Assembly (NCBI GenBank): GCA_946800325.1
Contig: OX326958.1
Coordinates: 23,521,914-23,585,913, forward strand
Origin: Luzula sylvatica
Taxonomy: Eukaryota > Streptophyta > Magnoliopsida > Poales > Juncaceae
Direction: 5' to 3'
Length of the DNA: 64,000 nt
Numbering within the stretch: the stretch's first letter is position 1; every line of letters starts with the position of its first letter. Below are positions 47,271 through 58,960 of the stretch, one piece after another. A program made the translations under genes and the position numbers. The notes beneath the pieces were generated by a model that did not search any database, was not told the origin of the DNA, and saw only the letters and a program-made list of their open reading frames with translations.

Positions 47271-47303
47271 GTACGGGACTAAGAATAAAAAAGGCGGGAT
47301 AAG

Positions 47304-50300
47304 ATGTCGGAGTGTTTAGACGGATTAAAGAATGGGGTTCTTCAAATTTTAAAGTGTTTCGAAATTGATTTGCAAACTAATCCCAAGGGGCTTAGAGAAC
47401 CTCAAAAATTAGCCAGCGAGACTGCATGTACATCCCCCCTTTATCATCATTATCATTAATCATATTATTATTATAGATCCATTAGAACAAAATATGCATG
47501 AATTCCCTTATTTTTGTATTCATTCAAAATGTTTTGCAGTTGGTGTAAACGAGATAGAAGCGTTATATGAGCTATTTAAGAAGATAAGTAGTTCTGTCAT
47601 CGATGATGGGTTGATCGATAAGGTATGTTATTATAACCATGATCTTTATAAATTGGTATATTTTTTAACGATGTAATGTTAAACAGGAAGAGTTCCAATT
47701 GACATTGTTCAAGACTAGCAAAAAGAAGAGCTTGTTTGCAGATCGGGTAATTTACTAATTCGGCAATTTGTAAAGTTCGATCTTAATTAATTAATTATTA
47801 AAGAGACGTGACATTTCATTTTTGTCTTTTTAGGTATTTGATTTGTTTGATGTAAACCATACTGGGGCTTTAGGCTTCGAAGAATTTGCCCGGGCTCTTT
47901 CCATTTTTCATCCAGAGGCATCACAAGAAGATAAAATGGACTGTGAGTTGATTCTAAAGTTAATTTCTAATCTAAACTTCTTATATTTTGTTTGTCATTT
48001 CATTGTTATGGTTATTGTTGTTGTTTTTTTTTTTTTTTTTTAAGGAGTATCGACAATTTGTCGAGGCCTCGAATATATTATATCAAAAAAAAGTGGTACA
48101 GTATACAATGCCGTGGATGGTAAATAGATTTATTACAAATCTATTTGAGCCATTCCAGCGAAACACGGAGTAACAAAAAATGGATATCCTACTCGCTGAA
48201 CTACTACATGTAATGTAAAGTACTATTAACAGTATTTATTCCAGGCTATCATGTCTTGTAGAGCTATGTTGAAAACCCGTGTTGAAGATTGGGCTTTGTC
48301 GTTGAAGATGGCGTCGTTACGGGATTTCCAGATATTCCATATGACAGCTAGCCAGGCCGTTTGCCATAATCTTGTGGTACCGGTGGAAGACCAGAATTCA
48401 AACGAATTCGATATTGGATGTGTTGAGTCGAGAATTCTGGAGGAGAGATTGTCCCATATTTCTTTAGAGAAGTCGCACTCATAGAGTAAATGTTTAGTTG
48501 TCTCTTCTTCTGTTTTGCATAAGGGACATACTTGGTTATTCGGCTAGCCTCTCTGTTATAACTTATCGCTAGTAAGTATGCGTGATTGGACGGCTAACCA
48601 ACCAAAGAAACGGACTTTGAGAGGGGATTTAGCTTTAAAGAGCACGGTGTTCCATGGACAAGTAACACCAGGGTTTATGAAGAAGGAATAAGTATTTTTG
48701 GCTTTGAAGGGTTGCATTTGGTCGTTGGATTCGTCATTTGGAAGAGAAATGAAAGTATTGTATAATGGTACCAATTTGGCTAGATCTTTAAGAAAGAAGG
48801 AGGATAGCCGTTGTTGGGATGTGGATGCATATATATGGGTGATTCTATGGTAGAACCTTTTGAAAAGGATATTTTGGGAATTTATAATTAATTAGATGTT
48901 CTCAATCAAATTAGTTTCCTATTCGAGTATTGCATTAATTATTATTTAAATTAGAATATTGAAAAATACCCAAAATATCCTTGTTAATTTGTATAAGAAT
49001 TGAACAAAAGGTTCTACCATAGAATAGCCCCATATATTATGTTTGTTGAGCTATATAACTCTTCTAGCGTTTGAGACCAAAGAGAGGAGTGGTCGTTATT
49101 AGCTTTATGAATCCACTTCATCAGGAGAGCTTCATTTTGTAGTTTTAAATTGGCCTGGCCCAACCTTTCGTTAGATTTAGGTAAGGTGACTTTACTCCAA
49201 TTAATTAGACAATGTCCTCCGAGACATTTTAATTCACCTTTCCATAAAAATCCTCTAGCAATCGAGTTGATTTCCTTAATTACCCATTGAGTAATTTGAG
49301 GGCTTGCATGTAATGGACTGGTATAGCGTTGAGGACTGATTTGGCCAGTGTGAGTCGTCCACCTGAAGATAGAAGGGGTCCTTTCCAAGAAGCGAGCTTG
49401 CTTCTCAATTTTTGGATGAGTGGTGCGAACGCTATTTTGGTTGGCTTCCGGATAGAGAGTGGTATGTCGAGATATGTAATTGGTAAGGATGTTTTAGGGC
49501 ATTTTAGGATGTCCGAGAGGACATCATGTAGATCTTCCGGTATTGCGATTGGCACAAAGGAAGTTTTTGTCCAATTTATTTGAAGACAGGAAAGTTCAGA
49601 GAAAATGGCGAGGGCATGGGATATGATTTTGAGATTATTCGGTCTCGCCTCGATAAAGAGGACTGTGTCATCCGCGTATTGCATGGCTTTCGGTGCAAAT
49701 TTCATTGGAGTAGAGAGAATTGGGTTTAGAGTTTCCAATAAATTTTGTAGTGAATCAACTACTAGGTTGAATAAAAGCGGGGATAGAGGGTCTCCTTGTC
49801 TCGGTCCTCTGAGATGATCAAATAGGGGGCTTCGTTGACCGTTGATTCAGACTCTAGAGGATGATGAGGAAGTTAGGACTATAATCCATTTAACCCATGT
49901 TCCAGGAAATCCTCTAACGGATAGTAGATTATATAAGAAGTCCCAAGAGACCGTGTCAAAAGCCTTTCGAAAGTCGATTTTAAGCATGATTGACGAGGTC
50001 TTTGTTTTGTGTAAGTGTGATAATATTTCTCGAGTTGAGATAAACATCTCTGCAATAGATCTTTGCCGAATGAAAGCGGCTTGTTTGTTCGAGATAAGGT
50101 TTGGGAGTATTGGTTGTAGCCTATTAGATAATAGTTTGGAGATGATTTTGGATATTGGGGTAATGATGCTAATAGGTCGAAACTCAGACATTTCCAATGC
50201 ATCTTATTTCTTTTTTTATTACTGAGATGTTCGCGAAGTTGATTCTTTTCATGTCTCTAATGGGTATTGAGTTGGTGTGAAAAGAATCACACACCGATAA

Positions 50301-52444
50301 AATATCTGCTTGCAATAAGGTCCAATATTGTTGGAAGAATTCTGAGCAAAATCCGTCCGGGCCCACTGATTTTCCTTTTGCAAGTGACATTACCGTTAGT
50401 TTAATTTCCTCCGTCGAGAAGGGAAGAGATAGATGAGAGAGGTCAGCGTTGACGGTTTGTGCATATATGTTTTGAAATAAGAGTGTGGAAAAATTGGAAT
50501 TTGTATGGCCTATGGAGCCTAGATGAGATGATTAGGGAAGGTGATGAGATGACTTGGTCATTAATTGAAATAAGAGATAGATGAGAGAGGTCTTTATAGA
50601 ATCTTGAGAAGTGAGTGAGAATTAGGGAAGGTGATGAGATGATTTGGTCATTAATTTCAATGGCCGAAATATTGGATTTGAGTTTTTTGTAAGATGCAAC
50701 TCTGTGAAAGAAAGCCGTGTTATTATCTCCTAGCTTAAGCCATCTATTAGAGCTTTGTTGACGCCATTTTTCCTCTGATATGGAGGTTAATTCTGAGATC
50801 TTAGTACGGAGATCTATTCTTAGCATATTCTCCGTATGAGATAGGGGTCTAGATTCTTCCGCTGTGTCTAGAAAGAGAAGTACATCCTTCACAGAGGATA
50901 AGATAGGGTTCATGTTTTTGAATTTCTCATTAGACCATTGGCAAAAAAATTCTTTCGAGGTCTTTATTTTTAGTATGAAGGAGTGGACCGGCTCGAGAGG
51001 ATATGTTGGAAGCCATATTTGTTCAAGAATAGGATTGAGGTCTTGATGCTTTAGCCAATGTGCTTCAAACTTGAACGGTCTTCGTTTGTTTATTGATTGA
51101 TTCTTGATCCTTTGGATAAGTGGTGGATGGTCCGATGTGGTCATCGGTAAGTCTTCAAACGAAAACTTGAGGTTAATTGAGAGGAGATCATGAGAAATGA
51201 AAACACGATCTAATTTAGAGAGAGTTGGCGAAGAGCGTTTATTGGACCACGTGAAATGACGTCCGGATAATTGAACTTCGATAAGATTGAGTTGGTCAAT
51301 TATTGAGTTGAATTGCATGATGAGGCTAATATTTGAATTATTAGCCGTTGTGTCATATGTAGACCTCAAAAGGTTGAAATCGCCAATAAGGATCCACGGC
51401 AATCCGTTTGAGTTTATATTTTGAAGATCTAGCAAGAAGGATTGTTTCAAGGAGTGGCTTGATGGACCGTAGATGTTGGATATTAGAATTTGTGTTCCGT
51501 CCCCGAGTGCTAAGACGGTGTTGAGGGAGAAATCCGTAGAAAAAGTGGAGATAAGAGAAATATGATTAGACCAAGCGGTCAAAATACCTCCTTTTGTCCC
51601 TAATGCGGGAGATAATTCAAAAGAGGAGAGTGAATTAGGTAGAAGAGATTTGATTAAGAACGTATTCAGGTTGCACAACTTAGTTTCTTGTATGCAAGCA
51701 ATAGTACATTTTGAGTTTCTTAGTGTTTCGCGTACAAGATTACGTTTATCTTTGTAACCTAGTCCTCGTACATTCCATGTGATTAAAGAGATATTTATTT
51801 GATTCATCATGATAAAAGTGCTAGAGTACATTCAATGAAAAAATAAGAAAAAGATAAAGATAAAGATAGTGAAAAAGAAAGATAAAGATAAAGAGATGAG
51901 CGAGACATGAGGAATAAAATAGAGAGGGATGTGTAGGCCTCAAGGCACTCTCGTAGAGCCTTCATTCTCTTCGAGCTCACGATGTCCCCATTGGCGCGAC
52001 CTTGCAAAAAGAGAGATGAATCAGTGAGAGAGTTTACTTGTTGAATAATAGAGATAGATTTTGATTTAATATTGTTATTTTCTAAAAGAGATTGTGAGGG
52101 AGATATTTCTGTTTGTTGGGTTCGGGGGAGACCCAACATGTTCCGAATTTCCTCAATAATGGATGTAGAAAGGGGGGTTGCCGCATGCTTTTCGCGTTGC
52201 AACTCACTTAATATTTCCTCTCTCAAGAATTTTTTCTTAGTTTTTGTAGTGCGTTGATTTTTCTTTTGAGATTTTATCTTTTGCGATTTTATCGTCGAGC
52301 TCATTAGGGATGAGAGGGTATCCCGAGCCGAGGAAAAGGAGAGGAGAATGTGGAGCCTCTAGTCGGTGTCGAAGATTGGAGTTGGGTCCAGCCCCGTTAG
52401 CGGAAGATCCGTTAAGGAGGGAACCATTAATGTTGGATCCATTA

Positions 52445-52524
<80 letters not shown>

Positions 52525-55227
52525 TTTTCGGGTAATATAATTAATGCCAATCCATTTTCTTTGTTTTGTGGATTTTTTAACCCATTTTTTATATCGTTAG
52601 CAGGGTTTATTGCAGACCCGTTAGCAGGGAGTTCAGCAGACCCGTTAGCAGGGTGTTTTAGAGGTTGAGATTTTAGAGCAACATGCCGTTAATAGGGAGG
52701 TCAGCAGACCCGCTATTCTCTGACCCGCTATTGTGAGAGTTATGAGCTGCAGGCCCACTATTCTCTGACCCGATGAATTTTTTAGGATCCGAAACATACC
52801 TGTTATGGTGTTTGTTGATAGAGGATTTTTTTTTGCGATTCTTGAGGCAATATTTTCTGCCTACGGGGCCAAGAACTTTATGCTTTTTAGATTTTAAAAG
52901 AGAAGATAAAAAAATGTTTATACCTTTTGATGAAGTCGATTTCATCGAATCATCGGAAGAGGTCGTCCTTTTCTTGCGTTGCCTCTTTTTCGGGTGGTAT
53001 TCGTCCGAGTCGGTTTTGTTGTTTGTTGCTTCTTTAATTATTGCCATTCCTTGACGAAGCAACTCATTGATTCGGTTTGGCACTTCTTTTTCGGGTGCAA
53101 CCATCGCTTTAGGCGGAGCTTCTATTTGCCTACTTTGATTTTCGGTTGGTGGTGGTGCCGTCGGTGCAACTACGGTCAAGGAGATTAATTTGCATAGTGC
53201 TTGGAGCCATGCTTCATCCACTAAGACTTTATCCGGAGGTATTGGAGCCGGAGGGGAGCCGTAGAGATCGGTGAGAGATGGAGGGGTCGGTTGTCTTGAG
53301 CTTTCATCGGAGGCGGATGGAATTGCAAAATCGGGTTTAAAATTTTTTGTGAACCGCAAAAAAATTTCATCTTCGCGCCTCTCGATGTCTTCTTTCAAGA
53401 CATCAAACAACACGTTAGGAGGAGTCGGGTCCTCCGGATAGTAGAATTGTAATGGCTTTTCTTCGCGGCTAAGAAACTTGAGTTGCACCGTTTTAACATG
53501 TCCTAGACCGGCTAATTGGATCTAGTCGGTATGAGAGAGAGGTCCGAGACTCCCACAACGATATCTAGCGATTCCATGGTGTATGAGCACGCCAAACCCG
53601 CCAATGATCGACACCAACTCGGCTTGATCCCAAGCATGCGGTGGTAAACCTATTAGACTAAACCAAACTCGATACGGATAGTTAATACGATTAGAATCAA
53701 TAGAAATTTCCCACGCATAATTGACAAAATTAGCTCTTCTCAAGCTTACTAAATCCTTCGAGATGAATTCATCTCGGTTGATCGATGGGGGTAGTAGCAC
53801 TACATATTTGTTATTACCCATGTATGTGAGTTGAAACGGGGTGTGCCACGCTCGACACTTGAGTAGGAGAATGTGGATCGCGTCGAGGTTGTGATTCGGT
53901 ACTAGCCTAGCGTCGATGAGTACTCCTTGGCGCCATCTTGCCGTTTCTTGAACTTGGCGTATGATTTGCGTGAGATGGTACACCATTGATTTTGGTCGTC
54001 CCGTTGGTAGTGCATCAATTCCCGAGATGCCGCGAGGAATTAATGGATCGGGGTCCTCCTTATCACTCGGCTCGCCACCAGATTTGACCTCGGTTCAACA
54101 AGCAGCCGGTTTTCTTGTTCCCGAGGAAAGGATGAGCGAGTTTTTGGATGTGGTTTGAGTTTGCAATACTTCGCCATATGACCCGGTTTGTCACAACGAA
54201 CACACAAAAGTTGGTGTCTACACGTTTCTATGGTGTGGCCGTTTTGAAGCAATGGCGGCAACTTTCGAGATTTGTTGCACGCCGAGGTATGGCCGGCTTG
54301 TTTGAAGCTGGAGCCCATGGAGTGTTTGGCCTAGGTGGGAATCGATTACCACCTCCTTGCCTGTGTGTCTTAGTTTTGCGCCTAGGTTTAGGATTTTTTG
54401 AAGAGCCACCTTGTTGATAATATGGATTTGTTATTAGATCCGGATCCGGTGTTTCGAGTATACCTTGGTAAGATCCTCTTGGCGGTACCACGGTTGTGTT
54501 GCGATCTGGAGGCAGCATGGGCTGCTTACCTTTGTTTTTGCGGGTATCCATGACGGCTAGGGTTTGTGGAAGATGGAGAGAGGATATATCAAGGGGCTTT
54601 GTTCTATTTTTGGAGATCAAGTAATTAGAGGAAGGAGAATAAAGGGTGATAAAGATTGGTGGTGGTTACCTTGTAAGGAGAAACCATCCATCTCCATGAG
54701 GAATTTTGGCAAGCCTTCCCCTTGAGGAGTAGATACCATTTTCGCAATTGTTTCCCCTGCTGCACACCCGCGCCGCCATCTCCTTCCAAAGTTTTATCTT
54801 GAAAGGGTTTGTTAAGCTGCATGGATGTATATCAAAAAGGATTTGTTTGCAATCACCAAGTATAAAATTGGCATTGTCTGTTTAATAACCAAGTATGGTT
54901 ATTGTTGTTATGTAGAATTTTTTTTTTCTTTCCTTTTTCTTGAACTATTTTAACTTTTCACGAGACTTGCCCTTTTTTGGGTTAACATGTAATTTGAAAA
55001 TCGAAATGCAGTTTCGTTCCAGCTGTATGATTTGAAGCAGCAAGGCTATATTGAGAAACAAGAGGTATCATACAATATTTCTGCCACTTTTACTTAATTA
55101 ACACCATTTTTTTATATAGGAAGTTTACAAAAAAAGAACCCTTGCATTGTGACAAAATTGCAAAAGAACCTGTAATATTACCCAAGTTGCATAAAGCTTC
55201 TTGTAGTTTTCGTACTACAATCAAAAT

Positions 55228-55276
<49 letters not shown>

Positions 55277-56138
55277 AGCAATTATATCTCTTTCTATTCT
55301 CCTACTAATGGCAGGCATTTCTTTCTTTGTTTTTTTCTTGCAAGTTCAAAAAATGCAGAGTTTTTTTTTTTTCAAATTTCCTTTTTATAGATTGTATTGT
55401 GATTTATTTTATCTTGTACAAGTACGAAGCAATTTATTCACAATTTATTCTTAATTTGCAAACTTCTAATTTCACAATTTTGAATGGATCAAAAGGTGAA
55501 ACAAATGGTGGTGGCGACATTGGCTGAATCCGACATGAAACTTAATGATTACATCATCGAAGACCTAATTGATAAGGTGCTTTTTCTTGTGCATACTAGT
55601 TCGTTGAACACATTTTTTTTGCCTTGATATTTTGGCACATAGATGGGGATTATTTTCAAAAAAATTGCCGATTTGAGTTATCAAGTTTATAGGCTTCTAA
55701 CCAATTTTTCGAGAACCACAAATATGCACAAAAATCAAGATCTAATAGAAAATTTGTATTTTGTAGTGTACATGTACTTCCCCTCTTTATAATTTGTATT
55801 TGTATTTGTATTTGTTTCTGTTTCTTTTAATTTTTTACTATTTTGTTATATTCGAAACAGACATTTAACGATGTAGATACAAAGCATGATGGACGAATAG
55901 ATAAAGAAGAATGGAGGGCCCTTGCTAAGAAATATCCTTCGCTTTTGAAAAATATGACCCTTCACTACCTCAAGTATTCTTTTTTTCTAAATTCAATTCA
56001 AATATTTTCTAAATTCAATCTTAGTTCACTTATTTTGGTAATTTGTTTTTCCTCGCATTAATTTAAAAATCTTCTCTTAGGGATATTACAACGGCTTTTC
56101 CAAGCTTTGTGTTTCTTACGCAAGCAGATGATGCATGA
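47304..56138 (+). CDS. CBL: Calcineurin B-like calcium sensor, CBL2/CBL3 type, 226 aa
   Basis: Exons: 47304-47427, 47540-47622, 47687-47746, 47834-47942, 55012-55064, 55496-55576, 55861-55973 and 56081-56138, all GT-AG and in phase (681 nt). At 226 aa the length equals that of Arabidopsis CBL2/CBL3. The start MSECLDGLK with Cys4 and Cys18 ([11 protein letters not shown]) fits the S-acylated, non-myristoylated tonoplast members. EF-hands: [20 protein letters not shown] (odd first hand), [27 protein letters not shown] and [15 protein letters not shown]. The FPSF motif phosphorylated by CIPK kinases is present (TAFPSFVF). CBLs bind Ca2+ and recruit CIPK kinases to membranes. Intron 4 is 7069 bp because of a full-length antisense LINE. 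The second hand has Asn, Thr and Ala where many CBLs differ, so its affinity is uncertain. Confidence 0.92.
48242..51831 (-). pseudogene. LINE ORF2: endonuclease and reverse transcriptase, broken
   Basis: An APE-type endonuclease domain is open from 51831 (or [17 protein letters not shown] at 51804): [34 protein letters not shown] and TSDHPPLI carry the catalytic Asn, Glu, Asp and His. The frame stops near 50443 after a local duplication (NDQ-ISSPSLI twice). The reverse transcriptase continues in other frames: [55 protein letters not shown] and [10 protein letters not shown], with both catalytic Asp motifs kept. The zinc-binding zf-RVT domain ([29 protein letters not shown]) lies beyond the nested MITE, at 48556-48774, and its tail runs to about 48242. 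Confidence 0.85.
48837..49031. mobile_element. MITE nested in the LINE ORF2
   Basis: The left end GGGTGATTCTATGGTAGAAC and the reverse complement of the right end (GGGGCTATTCTATGGTAGAA) form terminal repeats of about 25 bp around an AT-rich centre. Flanks are ATATAT-rich on both sides, so the target duplication is likely but its length is unclear. The insert separates the reverse transcriptase from zf-RVT. Related copies lie at 35.3 kb and 60.4 kb. Confidence 0.75.
52449..52521 (+). repeat. (GA)n microsatellite between LINE ORF1 and ORF2
   Basis: About 36 GA units lie between the two LINE reading frames. The (RE)n and (LS)n frames across it are artefacts. Confidence 0.97.
52673..54551 (-). 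pseudogene. LINE ORF1: zinc knuckle and DUF4283-like region, frameshifted
   Basis: A start at 54551 ([18 protein letters not shown]) opens a basic, proline-rich region. After a frame change comes a CCHC knuckle, [14 protein letters not shown] (54040-54318), then a DUF4283-like segment (53522-53986: [35 protein letters not shown]). The last frame is a charged tail, 52673-53488, with [13 protein letters not shown]1 proteins bind LINE RNA. The knuckle precedes the DUF4283-like part, the reverse of the order I know from most plant ORF1 proteins. At least two frameshifts break the frame. Confidence 0.75.
55232..55273 (+). repeat. (CT)n microsatellite in CBL intron 5
   Basis: About 21 CT units in intron 5 (55065-55495) of the CBL gene. 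It is the third CT tract in this window associated with a gene. Confidence 0.95.
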
Positions 56139-56705
56139 ACATTATCAAGTGTCGGAGAGGGGTTTGTTATTAATTTTCGGGTTTATGGTACTATTTTTGT
56201 ATGATTTGTTAATTGATTATTTATATTTTCCTCGTTCGAATTGAATGTGTAAAGTCTTGGTTATACTGAGGTTTCATTTATGTTTCTTCTTTCTTGGTAT
56301 GTAAAGTGTGTGGGTTATTATTCGTCCCCGTATAAGTTCGCAAATTTGTATATTTTTTGTAAAACAATAATCAAAATACTATTGGGGATTGTATAAATGA
56401 ACTTATTTCCGAGTCATTTGTTCAAATATATACTTGGGAAGTTGTTAAAAAATCACGGCATAAGTAATTTTTTATTTGTTGTTGAAAAGAAAGCAAACCT
56501 CCCTTTGGGGATATTTTTTTGTCGAAAATAAGATCTAAGGTCACACATAGCAAAGAAATATGTGTTTCCGCCAGATCAAAGTATGTGCAAAAAAAATATT
56601 TATAAAAAGAAAATTATATATACGAGCTCGAGTTGACCAAACATATATCAAGAATACAAATAAGAATAGATTTCTGTTGAAATCCAAAAAGGAATCAAAA
56701 GATTT

Positions 56706-57051
56706 AGGAGGAATTTTACGCGTACCCTACCAATTCTCGAAATATCAAATATATCCCCTTCAAAATATGAAATGACACGTATATTCTTGCAAACCGTAAC
56801 AAATATCATCAATACTCTTCCTCACCTATTTTCTAAGAAATGTCCAAAACAATCATTCTTAGTTATTCATGTGAGGTTGAAAGGTAACGATGCAACGCTA
56901 TTTGGTAAAAATATCGAAGCAAATGTGAAAAAGAAGGGTATATATGATTTTTTTTTGTAGAGGTACCAGGATATGGGTAATGCATGATATTTCACATTTT
57001 CTAGGGGTATACATGATATTTGAGATTTTTCAAGGGTACCCATGAAGTTTG
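56706..57051. mobile_element. MITE downstream of the CBL gene
   Basis: The flanks TCAAAAGATTT (56695-56705 and 57052-57062) are an exact 11-bp duplication, in the 9-11 bp range of Mutator-type elements. The arms (left ...ACGCGTACCCTACC...CTCGAAATATCAAATATATC; right, reversed, ATGGGTACCCTTG...CTCAAATATCATGTATACCC) are inverted repeats of about 75 bp. They share the TTTCAY(G)TATACCCC theme with the copies at 19.4 and 21.8 kb. Confidence 0.75.
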
Positions 57052-57062
57052 TCAAAAGATTT

Positions 57063-58070
57063 GAAGGAAACATAGAGAACTTTTTCAGAATATTGGCCAT
57101 GAGGCAGATTGGATTTGTCCCTTCTAATATGAAATCAGATCAGATTTTTTTTTTTGGCTGACTATATATACAGAAGCATACTAATTGAATAGAAGCAAGT
57201 CAAGTCTATAAAGCACACTATCCAATTTTAGATGAAAAGAGGGATTAATTTGCAATAAGGATCATTTTGATAGCCAAGGATGCATTGCCTATAACCATTT
57301 GGAGGATTTTTCGTACTTCTCTTTCAAAAGGCTAATTTATGTGGTTCTATAGGCTGCTTCTTTGGCTAATCTAAGCTATTCTTGTTTCATGAATATATTC
57401 GATCTTTTCGGCATAATATTTTAATTTCGATACATATACATCATGATACCGGCTGGCTACATGAGACGGTACGGTACATATTAGAATTTCTCAATTGATA
57501 ACTACATTTTTTAGTTAAGTTCAAATCCATTTTTGACTGCTTGAATAATGTGAATGTAGTTTAATTATATTTCAAACTTATTTCTGGTCGACGGTAATAA
57601 TTCATACTAATTAAAATATTAAATTTCATATTGATTGTTTCATTAAAGCCACTCGAAGCAAATTCGAAAGTCATTTAATTTTCTCTTAAAAAATTCAATG
57701 TACCAGTAAATATGCATATTATTTTCTATTTTAATTTAAATGATAAAACTGTTCACGGTATAAAACTTATTCCTCGGTCAATAGCTATCATTAGGGGTCT
57801 CGGCAACTATTCGCGAGTCATTTACTTCTCTATTCAAAATTGAAATTAATTTTGGAAAGTACGAGATTAACATGTATTTATGCCGGTCCAACTTATTAAA
57901 TTATATTCAAGACATTTTGCATTAACTAACCATTTTCGCATCATTCTCTTTAAATACCCACCTATTTCTGGTTTCTTTCACACATTGCAGTTCATTTCTT
58001 GTGATTTATTTTGCTCTGAAAATACTCGAAGCTTCTCTTTCTATCTATTTTGTTCACATTGAGCATAATT
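57063..58070. other. Intergenic DNA and probable promoter of the small repeat gene
   Basis: AT-rich, no gene. A TATA-like TTTAAATAC lies at about 57949-57957, followed by pyrimidine-rich sequence up to the ATG at 58082. Confidence 0.4.
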
Positions 58071-58250
58071 CATTTCCTGTGATGAAGATCAAAGAAGAAA
58101 TCTCAAATAACTATTCATTTCCTGCGGCGAAGGTTAAAAAAGAAATCCCGAATAACTATCCATTTCCTGCGGCGAGGGTTAAAGAAGAAACGTCGAATAA
58201 CTATTAATTTCCTGCGGTGAACGTTAAAGAAGAAATCTCGAATAACTTTC
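58071..58250 (+). repeat. Four 45-bp tandem coding repeats
   Basis: Units start at 58071, 58116, 58161 and 58206, each beginning CATTTCCTG (AATTTCCTG in the fourth). The period of 45 keeps one frame and encodes repeats of the form FPAA-VKEEISNNY. Each contains a psi-K-x-E tetrad (IKEE, VKKE, VKEE, VKEE). Confidence 0.9.
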
Positions 58251-58959
58251 ATGGAGATCTGAACTCTGTTAATCAAGATTCATCCCTTGAGTGGAAGAAA
58301 CACCTCGATATCATGGTATTCATCCTCGTTGTATATATTTTCATTTTATATTTCATTAATTTCAATTTACTCAAATTTTGTGGTCTTTTTTGACTTACAT
58401 ACCTTTATATCATTAATTTCACTAAATTTATGTGGTGATTATTGTAGTCCACAATCCTAACAATTGTGGTAGTCCAAGAAATCAGTTCCAAAAATAAATA
58501 TCATTTAGTTAACTTTTCTGAGTCATGTATTAAAAACTAAAAGTTATACTGTCACTTAAATTTCAAGATTAATTTTTAGTGTTGGTTTCCACATGATTAT
58601 CTTAATTTGTCAAGAGAAATATTTAATTGTTGATATTGCAGAAAGAAGAACAACAGGCGCTCTCGAAGAATAGCGTAGTTTTTAACATTCCTCCTAATGA
58701 ACAATGGATCAAGCACGAGTTTCCGCCTGATCCGAAACCGACGCATTATCCCATGGTTCTCGTTGGATGTAAAGCATGTCATGTTTACATCCTCACTCCT
58801 AAGAACATGATGGCATATCTCATGTGCGGAAAACCTACTCGTGACTATTATAAGTTTCTAATTTTTATATTGATGTCGTCGGAATTCGAACTCATAACCT
58901 CTTCAACATGTGGTTCTATTGTGCTAAACATTCAACTAACTGAGTTATGGGATCATTAA
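58082..58959 (+). pseudogene. Small repeat protein with a CxxC motif, interrupted
   Basis: From ATG 58082 the frame encodes repeats (MKIKEEISNNYSFPAAKVKK) but meets TAA at 58205-58207, inside the tandem array. Beyond the stop the same frame continues to WKKHLDIM at 58315, a GT donor, and an acceptor before 58642. Exon 2 reads KEEQQALSKNSVVFNIPPNE, then KPTHYPMVLVGCKACHVYIL. The MVLVGC..C block resembles the C-terminal zinc-binding motif of GIR1-like plant proteins, but the second cysteine pair is not intact (MCGKP). After YYK the sequence changes to a SINE-like piece that supplies the final stop. Either a pseudogene or a gene with a stop-containing allele. Confidence 0.45.
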
Positions 58960-58960
58960 T
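58855..58960 (-). mobile_element. tRNA-like SINE fragment
   Basis: On the minus strand TAACTCAGTTAG (58935-58946) resembles a Pol III A box and GAGTTCGAATTCC (58881-58893) a B box, spaced about 40 bp, as in tRNA-derived SINEs. The piece lies at the 3' end of the small repeat gene and appears to have replaced its last coding part. Confidence 0.45.

Larger units (their letters stand above)
48023..54893 (-). mobile_element. Full-length LINE (non-LTR retrotransposon) in CBL intron 4
   Basis: Flanking 16-bp target duplications TATGGTTATTGTTGTT lie at 48007-48022 and 54894-54909. Just inside the left one is an 18-T run (48024-48041), the poly-A tail of an element inserted on the minus strand. The 6871-bp element has ORF1 (zinc knuckle) and ORF2 (endonuclease, reverse transcriptase, zf-RVT), so it is a plant L1-type LINE. 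Frame breaks and a nested MITE show it is inactive. It is antisense to CBL, so its poly-A signals would not end CBL transcripts. Confidence 0.92.

Noticed and set aside
49329..50225. Plus-strand frames across the LINE (for example 49329-49583 and 49842-50225)
   Set aside because: They are complements of the reverse transcriptase coding region on the minus strand.
52310..52668. (RE)n and (LS)n proteins
   Set aside because: They are translations of the (GA)n microsatellite between LINE ORF1 and ORF2.
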